From Plantago ovata (lineage: Eukaryota; Streptophyta; Magnoliopsida; Lamiales; Plantaginaceae), in NCBI GenBank assembly GCA_028274465.1, contig CM051455.1, positions 134,078,096 through 134,142,095 of the forward strand: a stretch of DNA of 64,000 bases, written 5' to 3'. Under the pieces are notes generated by a model that saw nothing but the letters and a program-made list of their open reading frames with translations, searched no databases and was not told the origin of the DNA. The translations under genes and the position numbers were made by a program. Of the stretch, positions 11,201-23,534 are shown piece by piece; positions within the stretch are counted from its first letter, which is position 1; the number at the start of each line of letters is the position of its first letter.

Positions 11201-13793
11201 AGCAATCTGGATTGTTTCTTCTTGGCATAATAAGCATATTGATTTTGTTGTCTGACAAAGGTATTCAAAAGTAGAACATGCTAATTATCGAACACATCGT
11301 ACGGGGACTTCCACGGGCGACTGATCAATTCTGTTATGTGGGTCACTGGTGCATTTTAATCTCAGTTGCCCAATGATTTTCAGTTTGTGTAGTGGTTTCA
11401 GACCCTCTCTCTCTCTGCCTCTCAATGTGTGTCGCATGAACATCAGCATTTGGTGAAATAATGATCTTATATTTTGTAATTGGACGAGGAATCATTTTCG
11501 TTGTAGAACCTTTTATGCCTTACTGTTGATATTGTAAATCTTGTCCTGGTTTGCACAGACAATGTGGTGACTAATATACAACTATGATATACTAGTTGGA
11601 GATATGAGTTAATTTGTGGACTATCAACTTTTTAGTTTCCCTGTCTGTTTTATCTTAGATATTTGCATTCTTCATTTTAGATAATGAGGTCACGGAATTG
11701 CTTGATCGAGCACACAACGTACTTCCTCTTCCTGTAGAAGAATATGGCGTTCCAGTTTTCAAAGGCCCCTGGCTCTGCTCGTGTCCGGAAAATGGTGGGT
11801 CGAGCCAAACCACATTAAAAGCTTCTTCTAGAGAGCCGGGTGACGATAACTATTTGTACTATCCCCCAGGTTCAGAAATAAATTTTAATGAAATGGCGCA
11901 CTTTCAGTGGCATTTCTCTAGAGGTCAACCTGTTATTGTTCAGAATGTGCGAAGTAGAACTTTTGAGTTTAGCTGGGATCCAAAAGTTCTGGATCGTGCT
12001 CTCGAGCTGTACAGGAAGACATCAAAGAATTGTCTGGATGTCATGGTCATGAACTGCTCCAGTTGGAGGGAGGTTAGTCTTTATATTCCAAATATATGCA
12101 CTACGGCGTTCAACAAATTTGAGTGGTGACCAACAAAATCTTGACAGATTAATTCTGGATACTATTTCCATTTTAATGTTTTTGTGATGATAGTTTTTCA
12201 ACTAGAACTGTTGGTTGGTGAAAGAAAAAGACTTATATTGTGACACTTTTGTGGTGGCACACATGGAATACATGTAACTGTCAATTGGCATCGTGATAAA
12301 TTTCTGAAGAAAATATTATATGAAAAACGCTAACACGATGACAAACATCAAGTTATTACATTACTACCTCATTTGTTAGTTAGTGAACTAAGTTATGTTA
12401 CGTTGCCTTCTTGCTTTATTTTTTCCCTTTTGTTATTGCGTAAGCACTATATGATTTGATTACTTTATGATATTCAGGAGAAGAGCACCATGAGAGGTTT
12501 TCTCAAAGGGTATAGTAATGCCAAAAATATACTTAATCTGGAGGAGTGGCCTTTAGCTAATGATTTTCAAGAGCTACTGCCCCGCCATTATGCGGATGCA
12601 CTTAGATGCTTACCGATGAGAAACTACACACATCCAGCTGGTTGTGTGAACGAGCCAGCCAAACTGCGACCTGTGGATGTTGGGCCAAAGATATCTGTGC
12701 ATTATGGTCCTCGTAGAGCAGATCAGAGATCCAACTCCATATCACGGCTGAAATATACATTTCCTGATAGGGTACTGTTGTAGACTAACATTCTTCATGC
12801 TATTCATGAATCTATCCATGTGTATCTTAGTCTATGAATGTGCTAAGTTTTTCATTTTTTTTATGTGCTCCATGCAGTCTGGTACTTACTCATTAGCATT
12901 CTAATGTTACATATATCATACAGGCCACAAAAATAATGTATTTTGTGTTCAATTGCTCATAACTTCCTGTCTATGTTTTGATTATGGTACATTTGTATTT
13001 GGTGCAGAATAAGAATACAGCTATACTTTTCCAAGTGTGAAATTGCATTTTTACCTGGATACTGGCGCATGCATTACTTGCTAACCTTATTCTTAAAGCT
13101 TAAATTTTTCTTACAGCATGTCCAAATATACATAAAGTCTCACGCACTCACATAACACTTGCATGCTTTTTGCATCTCTTTCAATCGTTGGCATAAAGGA
13201 ACTTCTTTGGTATAATTTCTTGCAAAGTCACCCTACACTTAGCTTCCCAAGTTCCCATGCTTCCACTTGTATATTGTATCGTAATGCCTCCATATGTACC
13301 CTTTAATATGTGAAGAGGAATGTTTGAAAATGGGAGTTTCTGGAACTGGGGAAAACATCATTTGGTTTAGAGGAACTAGGGATTTTCTTTTTCTTTCTTT
13401 TCTTTTAAAAGCTTCAAACGGGCTGAAATGTGGACTAATTAATTATGAATAATTGAAAATTGTGAATCACCAGAGGCTGTGGTGAAGATATCTAATCTTT
13501 ATGGGTCATATTACAAAAATGAACTTTAGTGATGTTACTAACATACTGCTTGCAGACGTCAATACTTACGTATTATATGCTGTACTATTGGATTTTTCAT
13601 GTATATAATTGGTAGCTGTTCAGTGTTTATGAATCATTCCTTATGTCCGATAGATGTGCATTAACCCCAGCCCATTCATTTCTTCTTTTTCTTCGCCTTT
13701 TTTTATTATTATTATTATTTTCCTGTTGGAATGCACTTTATTTTAGTCCGAACCTTCTATTTTTAGGATGTTTTTCGTTTTAAGTTATGTTTT
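8289..13793. repeat. Right copy of the approximately 5.5-kb direct repeat
   Basis: It matches 1-5513 from its first base. After 13793 the copy continues into the remaining exons of the JmjC gene, whereas the left copy stops at the gap. The exon sequences of the two copies are nearly identical, and the introns differ mainly by single-base and homopolymer indels. Confidence 0.9.
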
Positions 13794-16700
13794 TCCCTTT
13801 ACGCTTCCTGTTTTCTTGGAAGTACTTGCAATAATAGAGATATTGAACATTAAAGTGTCCACTTTTTTCCCGCTACTAAGGCATCTTGTTACGATGTGTC
13901 TTTTTATCTGTTTACTTTTAACCTTTTCTTTTTCTGTTGTTTTTGTTTGATCAAATATATAGAGTTCTTAGTTTATTATTGTATTGTCATTGTTCAGGTA
14001 TATATATTAATGCATACCGGAGAGTATATACTCCAAGAGCCTGAATCTACAGAAGCTGTCACACGGTGGGATGTCTTTCGAAAGCAAGATATTCCTAAAC
14101 TCGAGGCATATCTTAGAAAGTATGACCAGGAGCTCTTGTCTGTCCATCCACATCATGGAGTAATGCTACTTGACACCCTAACATAATTATTTGGGATGAC
14201 ACACTGGATTTATGGATACTTTACCGTTTTTTTTTTTGTCATATTTTTCTGGTACTTTCTTTCTAATTATCATTAGGTCAGCCGTCAGTGGATGATGAAC
14301 TTTTGGATCATGTGTTACTGGACGAGCTCATCTTCTCTCTTCTTTGTGTTTCTGTTTTTACATATAGTCCATTTCATTGTTACTTCGTGCCGAAGATCAG
14401 ACGATGATTTGGCTCTTTAAGTGTGGTTATTGTCATTATGTTGTTTTATTTCTGTCCTAGAATTTTATTTTGTTAGGAGTTAGAATGTTTTACAAAATAC
14501 TATCGTCTTAATTTATTAGGTAATGCTCCTATTCAAAATAAATGAAGGTAATATTTTGAAAGATTTGCAGAATAAATGAAGTTTGCATATTGTACCACAT
14601 TTAGCTTTATTTTTACCTCTCATATAATGGACCTAACTTTTCTTATTATCCACTTACTAACGTAAATACGGGGGTAGCACAGATAATTGTTTTCAATGAT
14701 TATTTAATGTTATAATGACGGATATTATGGGGAACAATTGATCTCCATTTCTGCTTTAAACAAAAAAGAGTTGGTTAGATCTTAAAATATTTTAAATAGG
14801 AAGGTGTAGTATTTTACTGTTCTTACTTAAATGACCTTGTAACAAGTGTTTGGCTCAAATAGAAAATGAATTTTCAGCTACTTAACGGAGTCGTAAGAGT
14901 AATTTTCAACTGTCGTTTTGCTTATGAGTTGGTTCATTTCCCGTGATTGGGATTTCCTTTCTTGTCATGCGAATGGATAGTTGGTTGCCTTTGAACCTAG
15001 TTTCTATCTCACTGCTAACAGCTGTTTAAGTTATGATCATATTGGTGAAATATGTACTGTGCTATATATACCATTTGGAAGTTGTTATATATGTGTTATA
15101 ACCTGGTTGTGCATCTTGCTAGCTGCTTTTAATGCAGTTGCAGAGTTGCAGACTAGACAAAACCAAATAAGTTGCAGAATTTTCATCTTTCTTTTCTTCT
15201 CTTTGTTTATATGTTTATTGTATGTTTATTTATTTATTTCTTCAGAATCTTTTTTCATGTCTCAGTCTTTGCTATATTGCATTTTTGTACTTTTGTTTAG
15301 GGTGGATTTGCAACAGTCTTTTTGAAGTCTTTAAATAAGTAATGACAAAGAACTCTTCTTTTGCAGATCTTCAACCCTATTATTGGTAAATATTTCTTGA
15401 CCATGTCTCAAAAACTGAGACTAAAGGAAGAGCTTGGTGAGTCTCCTTTGCTTAATGCAGCAAATTGTGTGAGTGGCTGTTTGGTTAGTGATGTTCATTG
15501 TTTGCGCTTGTGTAGGTATTGAGCCATGGACATTTGATCAGAAGCTCGGTGAGGCTGTGATCATACCTGCTGGCTGCATCTATCAGTCAGAAAAATTAAA
15601 GGTAAAGTAATATACAGCATCTACTGTTAGTTTTTGACTTTTTTCCCATGTAGAATGCTTGGTGCATTCTTGATTTCTATTTCCTTTTGCGCTCAATATT
15701 ACAGTGTATTAAATGGCCATTTGAAATCATTGCCAAGTAAATGATGTTCTACATGATTTTACCCGTATTATGGTCTAAGGTAGACACTCTCTTCCAATTG
15801 TAGTCTACTTATCAACAGGGAGAAGTAATTGGCATACTAGACGTCGGGGATGGCCATTTTGTTATCTACTAAATTAGTAAGGTATTCGTATTTTGAAGGA
15901 ATTGGTCCTACTTGTCACTCTTGGCAAGACTTTAACTCTTGACATACTAGAAAATGGGGGTAGCCATTTTGGTAACAATCTAATCACTAGACTGGAGCTA
16001 GCATATTTCATGTTAATATAAAATAAAATCAACGGGATAAGGTTTAAAAGGAAACTAATCCGAGCATCTTAGAAAGAACATTTTGGAGCATGGTTCAGCA
16101 CATACACTGCAAAATACAGAGCATTAAAAAACTCCAATTTATTTTAATGAAATGCTTCTACACTTCAATATGCCCTTCTTTTTGTGCTGCGCCAGGTTAT
16201 GGTAATGGTTCTTGGTCTATTTGCGATGCACGGGGAAGTATATTGCTTGGTTTCTGTTATCATCACAATGGAGTTTAACGGGTCTTGTTTCAGTCATTGT
16301 TGCTCTGAGAAGAGCAGAATTTCGTTGTGCCTGTGCTCAACTTTGTACCCCCTGTGCTAGTGCCTTTTTTTTCTATCACTGGTTTAGAGCCTTTCTTACC
16401 TATGTATGCTTTTAGTATTCTTGCCATTGTGCCACATCAGTTTTACACCCCTTTTATCTCTACTCCTTACACTACTTATTTAATATTATTTCATGATGTG
16501 AAACGCACATTGCATTTTTCCATCTCCCTTGAGTTCTCCCGATTCTCCCTGCTCTCTTTATCTTCTCCATGACATTTTCTTTCACCCTCCATCGGATGTA
16601 GATTCTAGCTTCATTATTGTAGCTGTGTGTTTATGTTTGCATTATCTTTTATCTTCCAATCTCTAATATGGATGTATAAGTTTTGAAGCTTTTTATATTA

Positions 16701-17249
16701 TTTCTCCTCATTACTTTTGTGTTAAAAACAATTGTTTTATCTTATTGTGGATTTCACCTATACCTTATTTAGTTTTCAGTATGATGGTTGATGGAGTTGT
16801 AAAACTTTAAGAGTTCGCATACAAACTCAGCTGGACTGAACAAGGATGTTGCCCTATTTCATTAAACTGTTGCTTGCTTGCCAGGGTTTATGATTTCGTT
16901 TGTAAAATTTGTTTTGCAGCCATGCGTTCAACTTGCATTCGACTTTATTTCTCCAGAATTCCTTGCCAAGAGTGAACTGGTTGAAGAACTCAGGTCTTTT
17001 GGGCTCAATTCACCATTGAGATTTAACGATCTGGTAGGTAGAATGTTTTTACATTGTTTCTGTATTTTGGTTTTCAGTTCAGTATCTTATTGTTGTGTTG
17101 GCTGTTTCCGAGAGTACGTGGAAGTGTCTTTCAACATGGTACATAGTCCAGTAAATAATGGCGTCTGATTGCTCCTATTGATACAGGCTAAGGAACTGAT
17201 AATCCATGCCATAAAAACAGCTGTAGAAGGGCTGGAAAGCATAGAGTAA
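9432..17249 (+). CDS. JmjC-domain protein with RING-like zinc module (JMJ24/JMJ25-like), probably non-catalytic
   Basis: Eleven exons in one frame: 9432-9503, 9967-10097, 10879-10969, 11070-11169, 11681-12072, 12478-12771, 13998-14159, 15367-15436, 15516-15601, 16920-17033 and 17187-17249 (TAA). All introns are GT-AG. The product is 524 aa. Residues about 33-85 form the plant KDM3/JMJ25-type RING-like module ([30 protein letters not shown]). Residues about 190-480 form the JmjC region ([63 protein letters not shown]). Active family members demethylate H3K9 using Fe(II). Here the expected H-x-D pair of the LHCD motif reads K-Y-T, and the His of the PHQ motif reads Tyr, so no iron ligand appears to survive. 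Arabidopsis JMJ24 is a precedent for a JmjC protein that acts as a ubiquitin ligase instead. The start is uncertain: this ATG lies directly after a plausible AG acceptor, and the protein is short for the family, so 5' exons or a non-coding first exon may lie upstream. Confidence 0.85.
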
Positions 17250-18900
17250 GCATTTTCTATGCGGGTGGATATCATATCATCACATCGTTAGTCGTTACCC
17301 TTGCCCAGACAGAAATAGAATAGAACACTGGAACTTGGGTTAGGGACTGAAAAACGGAATTGAAAGTGCCCAAATCAAGCGTTGTATTTAGTGGTGTAGA
17401 GTTTGATGTTAATTGTATAGTGTATGAGAAACCAAATTTGTAACTGATACTTAATAGGAAATTACTTGGATTTTCTTCATCTCATTTATTCTATCGACCC
17501 GATTCATTTGTTTACTCTTCGCATTTGGTTTCTGCTTAATACGGTATAGTTCTTAGAGTATGGAATCCAACTGCTTAATGCATTTGTTTACTCTTTGCTT
17601 TTATTCTGAAAAGCACTGGAAATATTTTCACTAGGTGCATTTTCGTTTAAACCACACCCTCGTTGAACTAGCTAACCAAACCTCTGTTGTTTATGTCTTT
17701 GAGTTGGATTTACGAAATTTAATTGGGGTTTAGTAGCCGGATTGGAGATCGGATTCACAAAATTGCTAAGATGACCCTGTGGATCAAATTAGATTAGAGC
17801 AAAACTGAGTTGGTCAACTGAGTTTATAGGTAAATCTTTTGTGTTTTTCGGAAGGCAAATTTGCGAAAACACTACTAAGGTGTGTGTCACCTAAGTTGTA
17901 TATTTTCATTAGTTGCAAAATAGGTACCGAAGTTTACTAAGGTTGCAAAAACGTAACCTAGTTCCTTGTTTTAGATTTTCCGATATATGCCTTATTAATT
18001 GTAGAAGGGCTAAGGAATGCACCACCCCCAATCAATGTTTCTATTATATTTTCAAAAACTCTTATTTTTTGCGCAATTAGAATTCATTTTTGTAATCTGA
18101 ATCTATGAAATTGAACATCCTCATGAAAACCGGCCCGTGTGAGCTATGACCCCAACTCAATCCAGTAGTTTTGGAACGTTGCTGCATTGCTTATGGAAGA
18201 AGATTTGGTGACAACTGTTTGATACACGGGACGGTAAAGTATCTGTTGCTTCTTATCTTACTCGTACATGCTACTTTTAAGTCACAATAATGCCATTTAC
18301 AATCCATGTTGCTTGCTGTTATGAATTCATGTTTCTTCAATTTGATGGTTGCTTCTTTCTTGTAAATACAATTTGTTGCAATTGTATATGGTTGATTGTT
18401 TTGAGTAAAATTACTTGTTTTACGTGATTATTAGTGACCTGTCTAGTGAATTTGATGTCCAAGGCCCTCCGTAGCATTTAGGAAGTTCTGATGCATGACT
18501 GCTTCTGATAGGATTTCTTTTGAAATGGATTTAGAAACTGAGGTATAAACTTTGAAGCTTGTGGCTGTAAATATCATAGTACATCAGATAATACTTGACC
18601 AGAATTAGTGAAGCCAAGAAAACTACTCCATGTGTATGAGGGAACTTGCAGGTAAAAAAGAGTGATACTTACAACTGCATGTTGAAGTTATACCAGTTTC
18701 AGATTAAAAGCAACTTAAGTTTGAAGTTCCTGTGACCAAAGACTCTGAACTGAATACATATTGACTTCATAGTGAAGATAGTAATATACTTCAGTTTGAC
18801 TTGATAAAATACCATGTGCAAGCTGACTAATGAAGGTAAAGTCCCCATTTGACTCCAATGATTATGTGATAATGGTCCCAATAAACAGATTCTATGCAAC
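17250..18900. other. Intergenic: 3' flank of the JmjC gene
   Basis: AT-rich sequence without a convincing ORF, tRNA or repeat. It should contain the 3' UTR of the JmjC gene at its left end and the promoter of the next gene at its right end. Confidence 0.6.
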
Positions 18901-18908
18901 TATAAATA
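18901..18908 (+). promoter_or_regulatory. TATA box of Root_cap gene A
   Basis: TATAAATA lies 108 bp before the preferred start codon at 19009. This is consistent with a transcription start near 18930-18940 and a 5' leader of about 70-80 nt. Confidence 0.6.
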
Positions 18909-19008
18909 GGACCTTCTGGGATTGTCAATACCATTATCTACTAGATCAACTGTTAATACAAAGACAAGTTCAATATCAGTTGATCAATAACCTTTCTAAA
19001 TGATTGCA

Positions 19009-21139
19009 ATGGCTAGGCCATCAACATGTAATGCGGTGTTGCTTTCGGTTCTAGTGCTGTTCGCAATAGCAGCAGAGGCAGCGAGAACTCCTCCGGGAAT
19101 AGCCAAAAACCCGAGCAATGCGGTGTGTAAGGACCCGACTTACAAGCAGTGCAACAATTTGGTGCATGTATGCCCCAAGTTTTGCCCTGACTCTTGCCAT
19201 GTACACTGCCAGTCTTGCAAACCTATTTGTGGTCCTGAACCACCTTCATCTGTGACGCCTCCAACCCCAACAACACCAGCACCAATAACACCATCTCCAT
19301 ATCCACCAACTCCGACAACACCATCACCGTCTCCACCAATCCCGGTGACACCATCACCATCTCCACCACCCCCGACACCAGCACCAGTCACACCATCACC
19401 ATCCCCACCAACCCCATCACCAGCACCGGTAACACCAACTCCACCAACCCCAACACCAACACCGGTCACACCATCACCATATCCACCGACTCCGACAACA
19501 CCATCACCCTCTCCACCAACACCGGTCACACCATCACCATATCCACCAACTCCGACAACACCATCCCCCTCTCCACCAACCCCGGTGACACCATCACCCT
19601 CTCCACCAACCCCGGTGACACCATCACCATCTCCAGCACCCCCAACACCATCCCCCTCTCCACCAACCCCGGTGACACCATCACCCTCTCCACCAACCCC
19701 GGTGACACCATCACCATATCCACCAACTCCGACAACACCATCACCATCTCCACCAACCCCGACACCAGCACCAGTAACACCATCTCCACCACCCCCAACA
19801 CCATCACCATATCCACCAACTCCGACAACACCATCACCATCTCCACCAACCCCGACACCAGCACCAGTAACACCATCTCCACCAACCCCGACAACACCAA
19901 CCCCAACAACACCTGCACCTGAGACGCCTCCTACCCCAACAACACCAACACCATATCCTCCAACTCCAACAACCCCAGCACCAGTAACACCTTCACCATA
20001 TCCACCAACTCCCACAACACCAGCACCATATCCACCCACTTCTGACGGCTCCGCCCCTGGAAGGAGAAGGAGGTGCCATAACAGAAATTATAGCCAATGT
20101 TACGGTGTAGAACATCAATGCCCTAGCTCTTGCCCCAACACGTGTGTGGTTGATTGTGTCACCTGCAAGCCTGTCTGCAGTAAGTCCCACATTTTATATC
20201 CTATTAGACTTTAAAATTCATGCATGCATGTTAACTTTCATTTCAGAATATAGTACTAGTACTACTTTTCAGAATCCCATGTAATAGTAATATGTAAACA
20301 CATCAAATTATTATATTGATGGATATTGTAATGAGATTTCTCTTTTGTGGTGCAATGCAGCCTGTGATATGCCCGGAGCTGTGTGCCAAGACCCTCGTTT
20401 CATCGGTGGTGATGGCCTCACTTTCTACTTCCATGGTAAGAAAAACCAGGACTTCTGCCTCGTGACCGACCCAAACCTCCACATAAACGCGCACTTCATC
20501 GGTAAAAGAAATGATAACATGAAGCGCGACTTCACTTGGGTCCAGTCCATCGGTATCCTCTTCGGCAACCACCAACTCTTCCTCGGCGCCCAGAAAACCG
20601 CCACCTGGGACAACACAGTCGACCGCCTTGCCCTCTCATTTGACGGGGAACCTATCGTTCTCCCTACCACCGAAGGTGCAACATGGCAGTCAGAATCACT
20701 ATCCTCCCCTGTTATTAAAAGAGACGGTGACACCAACTCCTTGACCATCGAAGTTGACGGTCTTTTCAAGATTTCAGCTAAGGTTGTTCCTATCACAAAA
20801 CAAGAATCAGATGTCCACAACTACGGAATCACGGATGATGACTGTTTTGCTCATCTTGAACTGGGATTCAAATTCAATTCACTGAGTGGAAAAGTGAACG
20901 GAGTCTTGGGGCAGACTTACCAGAGTGGTTACGTGAGCAGGGCTAAAATGGGAGTAGCCATGCCTGTGCTTGGTGGCGCACGACAGTTCAAGGTGTCGAA
21001 CCTTTTCGCTACTGATTGCTCAGTTTCTCAGTTCGAGCGAGGGAGCAGCTCACAATCTGTTTCCGGGTTTGATCTGGAGCTTCCCGGCATGAAATGTAGC
21101 AGCGGGATCGGAGGACGTGGCGTTGTTTGCAAGAGATAG
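19009..21139 (+). CDS. Secreted Pro-rich (extensin-like) protein with Root_cap/LEA-related domain, gene A
   Basis: Two exons, 19009-20179 and 20361-21139, give 649 aa. An upstream in-frame ATG at 19000 would add three residues. The second ATG is preferred because its context (GCAATGG) matches the start of the tandem paralogue. Residues 1 to about 25 are a signal peptide ([15 protein letters not shown]). Residues about 40-80 are a Cys module ([19 protein letters not shown]). Residues about 80-345 are Pro-rich, built from [11 protein letters not shown] and PYPPTPTTP repeats with abundant SP and TP, so hydroxyproline glycosylation in the cell wall is inferred. A second Cys module follows ([19 protein letters not shown]). 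The C-terminal Root_cap domain begins around the intron ([13 protein letters not shown]) and runs to the end ([31 protein letters not shown]). The 181-bp intron lies at the same position in gene B. The domain's biochemical role is not established; family members are associated with root-tip expression. Confidence 0.9.
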
Positions 21140-23420
21140 ACATGACTTCATTGTTTCATATATACAAATAATTCCTTTATAATTAAGTTGAACTGTTTAA
21201 TAATTATGATACTGAATTATCATTTTAAGTAAAGTGATGTTTAATTAATTGATATGTTTGGTTGTGCTCTTCATTTGAGCTGCTCTTCTTGATCTTCTTC
21301 TTCTTCATCAATCCATTGGCTGTCTGCTCACAGCACACCTGGCGGGTAGTACTACTACTAGTATGAGTCAAGATTTTGAATCTAGACTCAACCTCTAATA
21401 ACACGGGCCGAAACTGGAGTGCACATCCAAGCATTTATTGTACAAAAAAAATATATATGTCCTGTAAAATATCAAGTATGATCATATAATTAAGAACACC
21501 TTCTCTATCATACTCATACTCGGTAACTCCGTATTCTCTTGGCTACATGAGGTAGTGCCTCTCGATGCCTCAAACCATTGTGTCACGCTTTTGAAATGAG
21601 ACAACGTGAAACAGATGTCTCTAGCTACTATTGTAAATTGCGGGTAATTAATTAGCAATGAATATTACCCGGGAAAAGGAATATCCTCCAATTCGTATAA
21701 TTCCAGACTCCAATCGTAGTGTTTGGAACTACGTACTGTAAGCAGTAGTACTAATTTAAACGAGTTTGGAAATGAATTAGTTCCTTTTGCTTAGAACTAG
21801 ATTTACAAGTCACCTTTCACAAAGGAGTTATAAGGGTGACCAAGTGGTGAGAGTGTCGGAGATTCGAATCCCGACGGATGCATAAGTTGGTTAAGAAGTA
21901 GTAGTGTGAAAAGAGGTAAAGTAAAGTCGGTTAGATTGGGTTTTAAAAAAACATAAAAGAAGTCACAATTCACAGGAATACCCGTGTTTCTGCTATGGAT
22001 TGAACTCATGTCTCATAATTCAATAAGAACTCGTTGCCTTGGCGCTTCGTGTCAGCGCTATCGATCCATAGTTCACTGAAATTACCTTTTTAATTATGAA
22101 TATAAACCTGGTATTGTAAGTATATTACTTCAGGTCGTTCAATCATTTGATAACTAGCTAGGGTGATTCTTTGAGAAGTAGTAATAAAGCTTAAAAACGC
22201 TAAAAGATTATTTTAGATGAGTTCCAAACCGTCTCTGCATATGATTAGTGTATGGTTGCTGGCTTGCTACACTGCTTATGGTCACAGTTATGAGTTAACT
22301 ACTGCATCTCACTGTAAAGCATATTTCTTGCTTCTCAACTTCATCGCTTCTATGCTACACACTGACATGTACGTACACAATAATGCCATTAATTTGCATG
22401 CATAATTCCAAGTCATATACCAAAGCAAAACATTAATACAACTCTGGTTGATTCCACCATACAAATTAGATTTTGGTTAATTGTGTATTTAATAACTATT
22501 TATAACTACGTAATTTGTTTGTCAATGATCCATTCCACTTGTGCGTCCGCTTGCCAATCTATCGACAACTTCTCAAATCTTATTTTCTTAAAAAAAATTT
22601 TCCGTAACATTTGTTCGTCAAAAGAGCAATGCGAACCTTGATCTTGATAAGAGAATGGTGGAAGTACGTAATATTCTTGTTGAAGTATATGCCAAAATAT
22701 GTCAAAATAGTGATAATTACATACTTTATACTCATATATGTCTGATTCATTTTTTTACGTTTGTTTCTTTACTTTTTTGTACCTGGTTTGACCTCCGTTT
22801 ACTACTATACTATGTGAAAGTATATTATAAAAATATAGTGTCTCTATTTTTATTATATAATTTCATTAATTATTTTTTCGTTAAGATTTAGGATTTCTTA
22901 AAGGTCAAACGGGGTGACGAAAAAGTCAACAAAACAAACGTAAATAAATGACTCGGGCGAGGGGAGAATACAAAACTTAAAAAGTAACAGTAATTCGTGA
23001 TGTGCAAAGGAGCGGAGGAAGAATTATAGTACGAGTAATTGTTTGGACATAGTTCAGAGGATAAAAGGATTAAAGAATGTAGTAATAATAATTAAAAATG
23101 AATTCCAAGCATTTATACTAGTTTTCTTAATCAATTGACTTTTATTTCGACTAGAACGAAGTTAGAACATGTTGGGAAAGTGCAACGTTGGGACTTCATG
23201 GTGAAGTTATGCCATTTTGGGGATATTAGCAACAGATTTTATATTCTAAAGTGAAGTGGCCGTGAAGAGCTCATATCATGAACACAATTTCACTTCTTAA
23301 TTAAGAAACCATGCACGTTGAAGATGCCTAGCTAATTAATCAAGTAAACTCAACTCACTCATTCAATTAATTATACAATTATGAGCCCAGTTAGTAAGAG
23401 TCCATTGCCCTCCACCTTAC
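21140..23420. other. Intergenic between the two Root_cap genes
   Basis: Contains the 3' UTR of gene A, a SINE-like insertion at 21823-21955, and AT-rich sequence. Small ORFs here have no recognisable features. Confidence 0.6.
21823..21955 (+). mobile_element. tRNA-derived SINE-like element, copy a
   Basis: It begins GAGTTATAAGGGTGACC (box A-like) and continues to a box B-like GATTCGAATCC. It ends in a TTAGATTGGGTTTTAAAAAA tail. It is flanked by imperfect 15-bp target-site duplications at 21807-21821 and 21960-21974 (AAGTCAC..TTCACA, two mismatches). The same head-to-tail layout recurs at 32806-32962 and, inverted, at 33233-33397. Confidence 0.7.
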
Positions 23421-23427
23421 TATAAAA
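23421..23427 (+). promoter_or_regulatory. TATA box of Root_cap gene B
   Basis: TATAAAA lies 114 bp before the start codon at 23535, similar to the spacing in gene A. Confidence 0.6.
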
Positions 23428-23534
23428 CATGAACTCTAAGTCTATTCATTCCATCAACAGCTAGCCCCTATAGTACCACTACTAATACAAAAGAATATAG
23501 TCGAGGGTTGGTTTATTAGTTATCAATACCTGCA

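Noticed and set aside
19140-20039. 299-codon Gly/Val-rich minus-strand ORF opposite Root_cap gene A
   Set aside because: It is the reverse complement of the regular CCA-rich repeat, which avoids stops on both strands. The sense frame has signal peptide, Cys modules and splice sites.
21826-21900. A tRNA gene at the GATTCGAATCC motif
   Set aside because: Box-like motifs are present but no cloverleaf with acceptor stem pairing can be formed, and the 3' body recurs in other copies. A SINE-like element explains it better.
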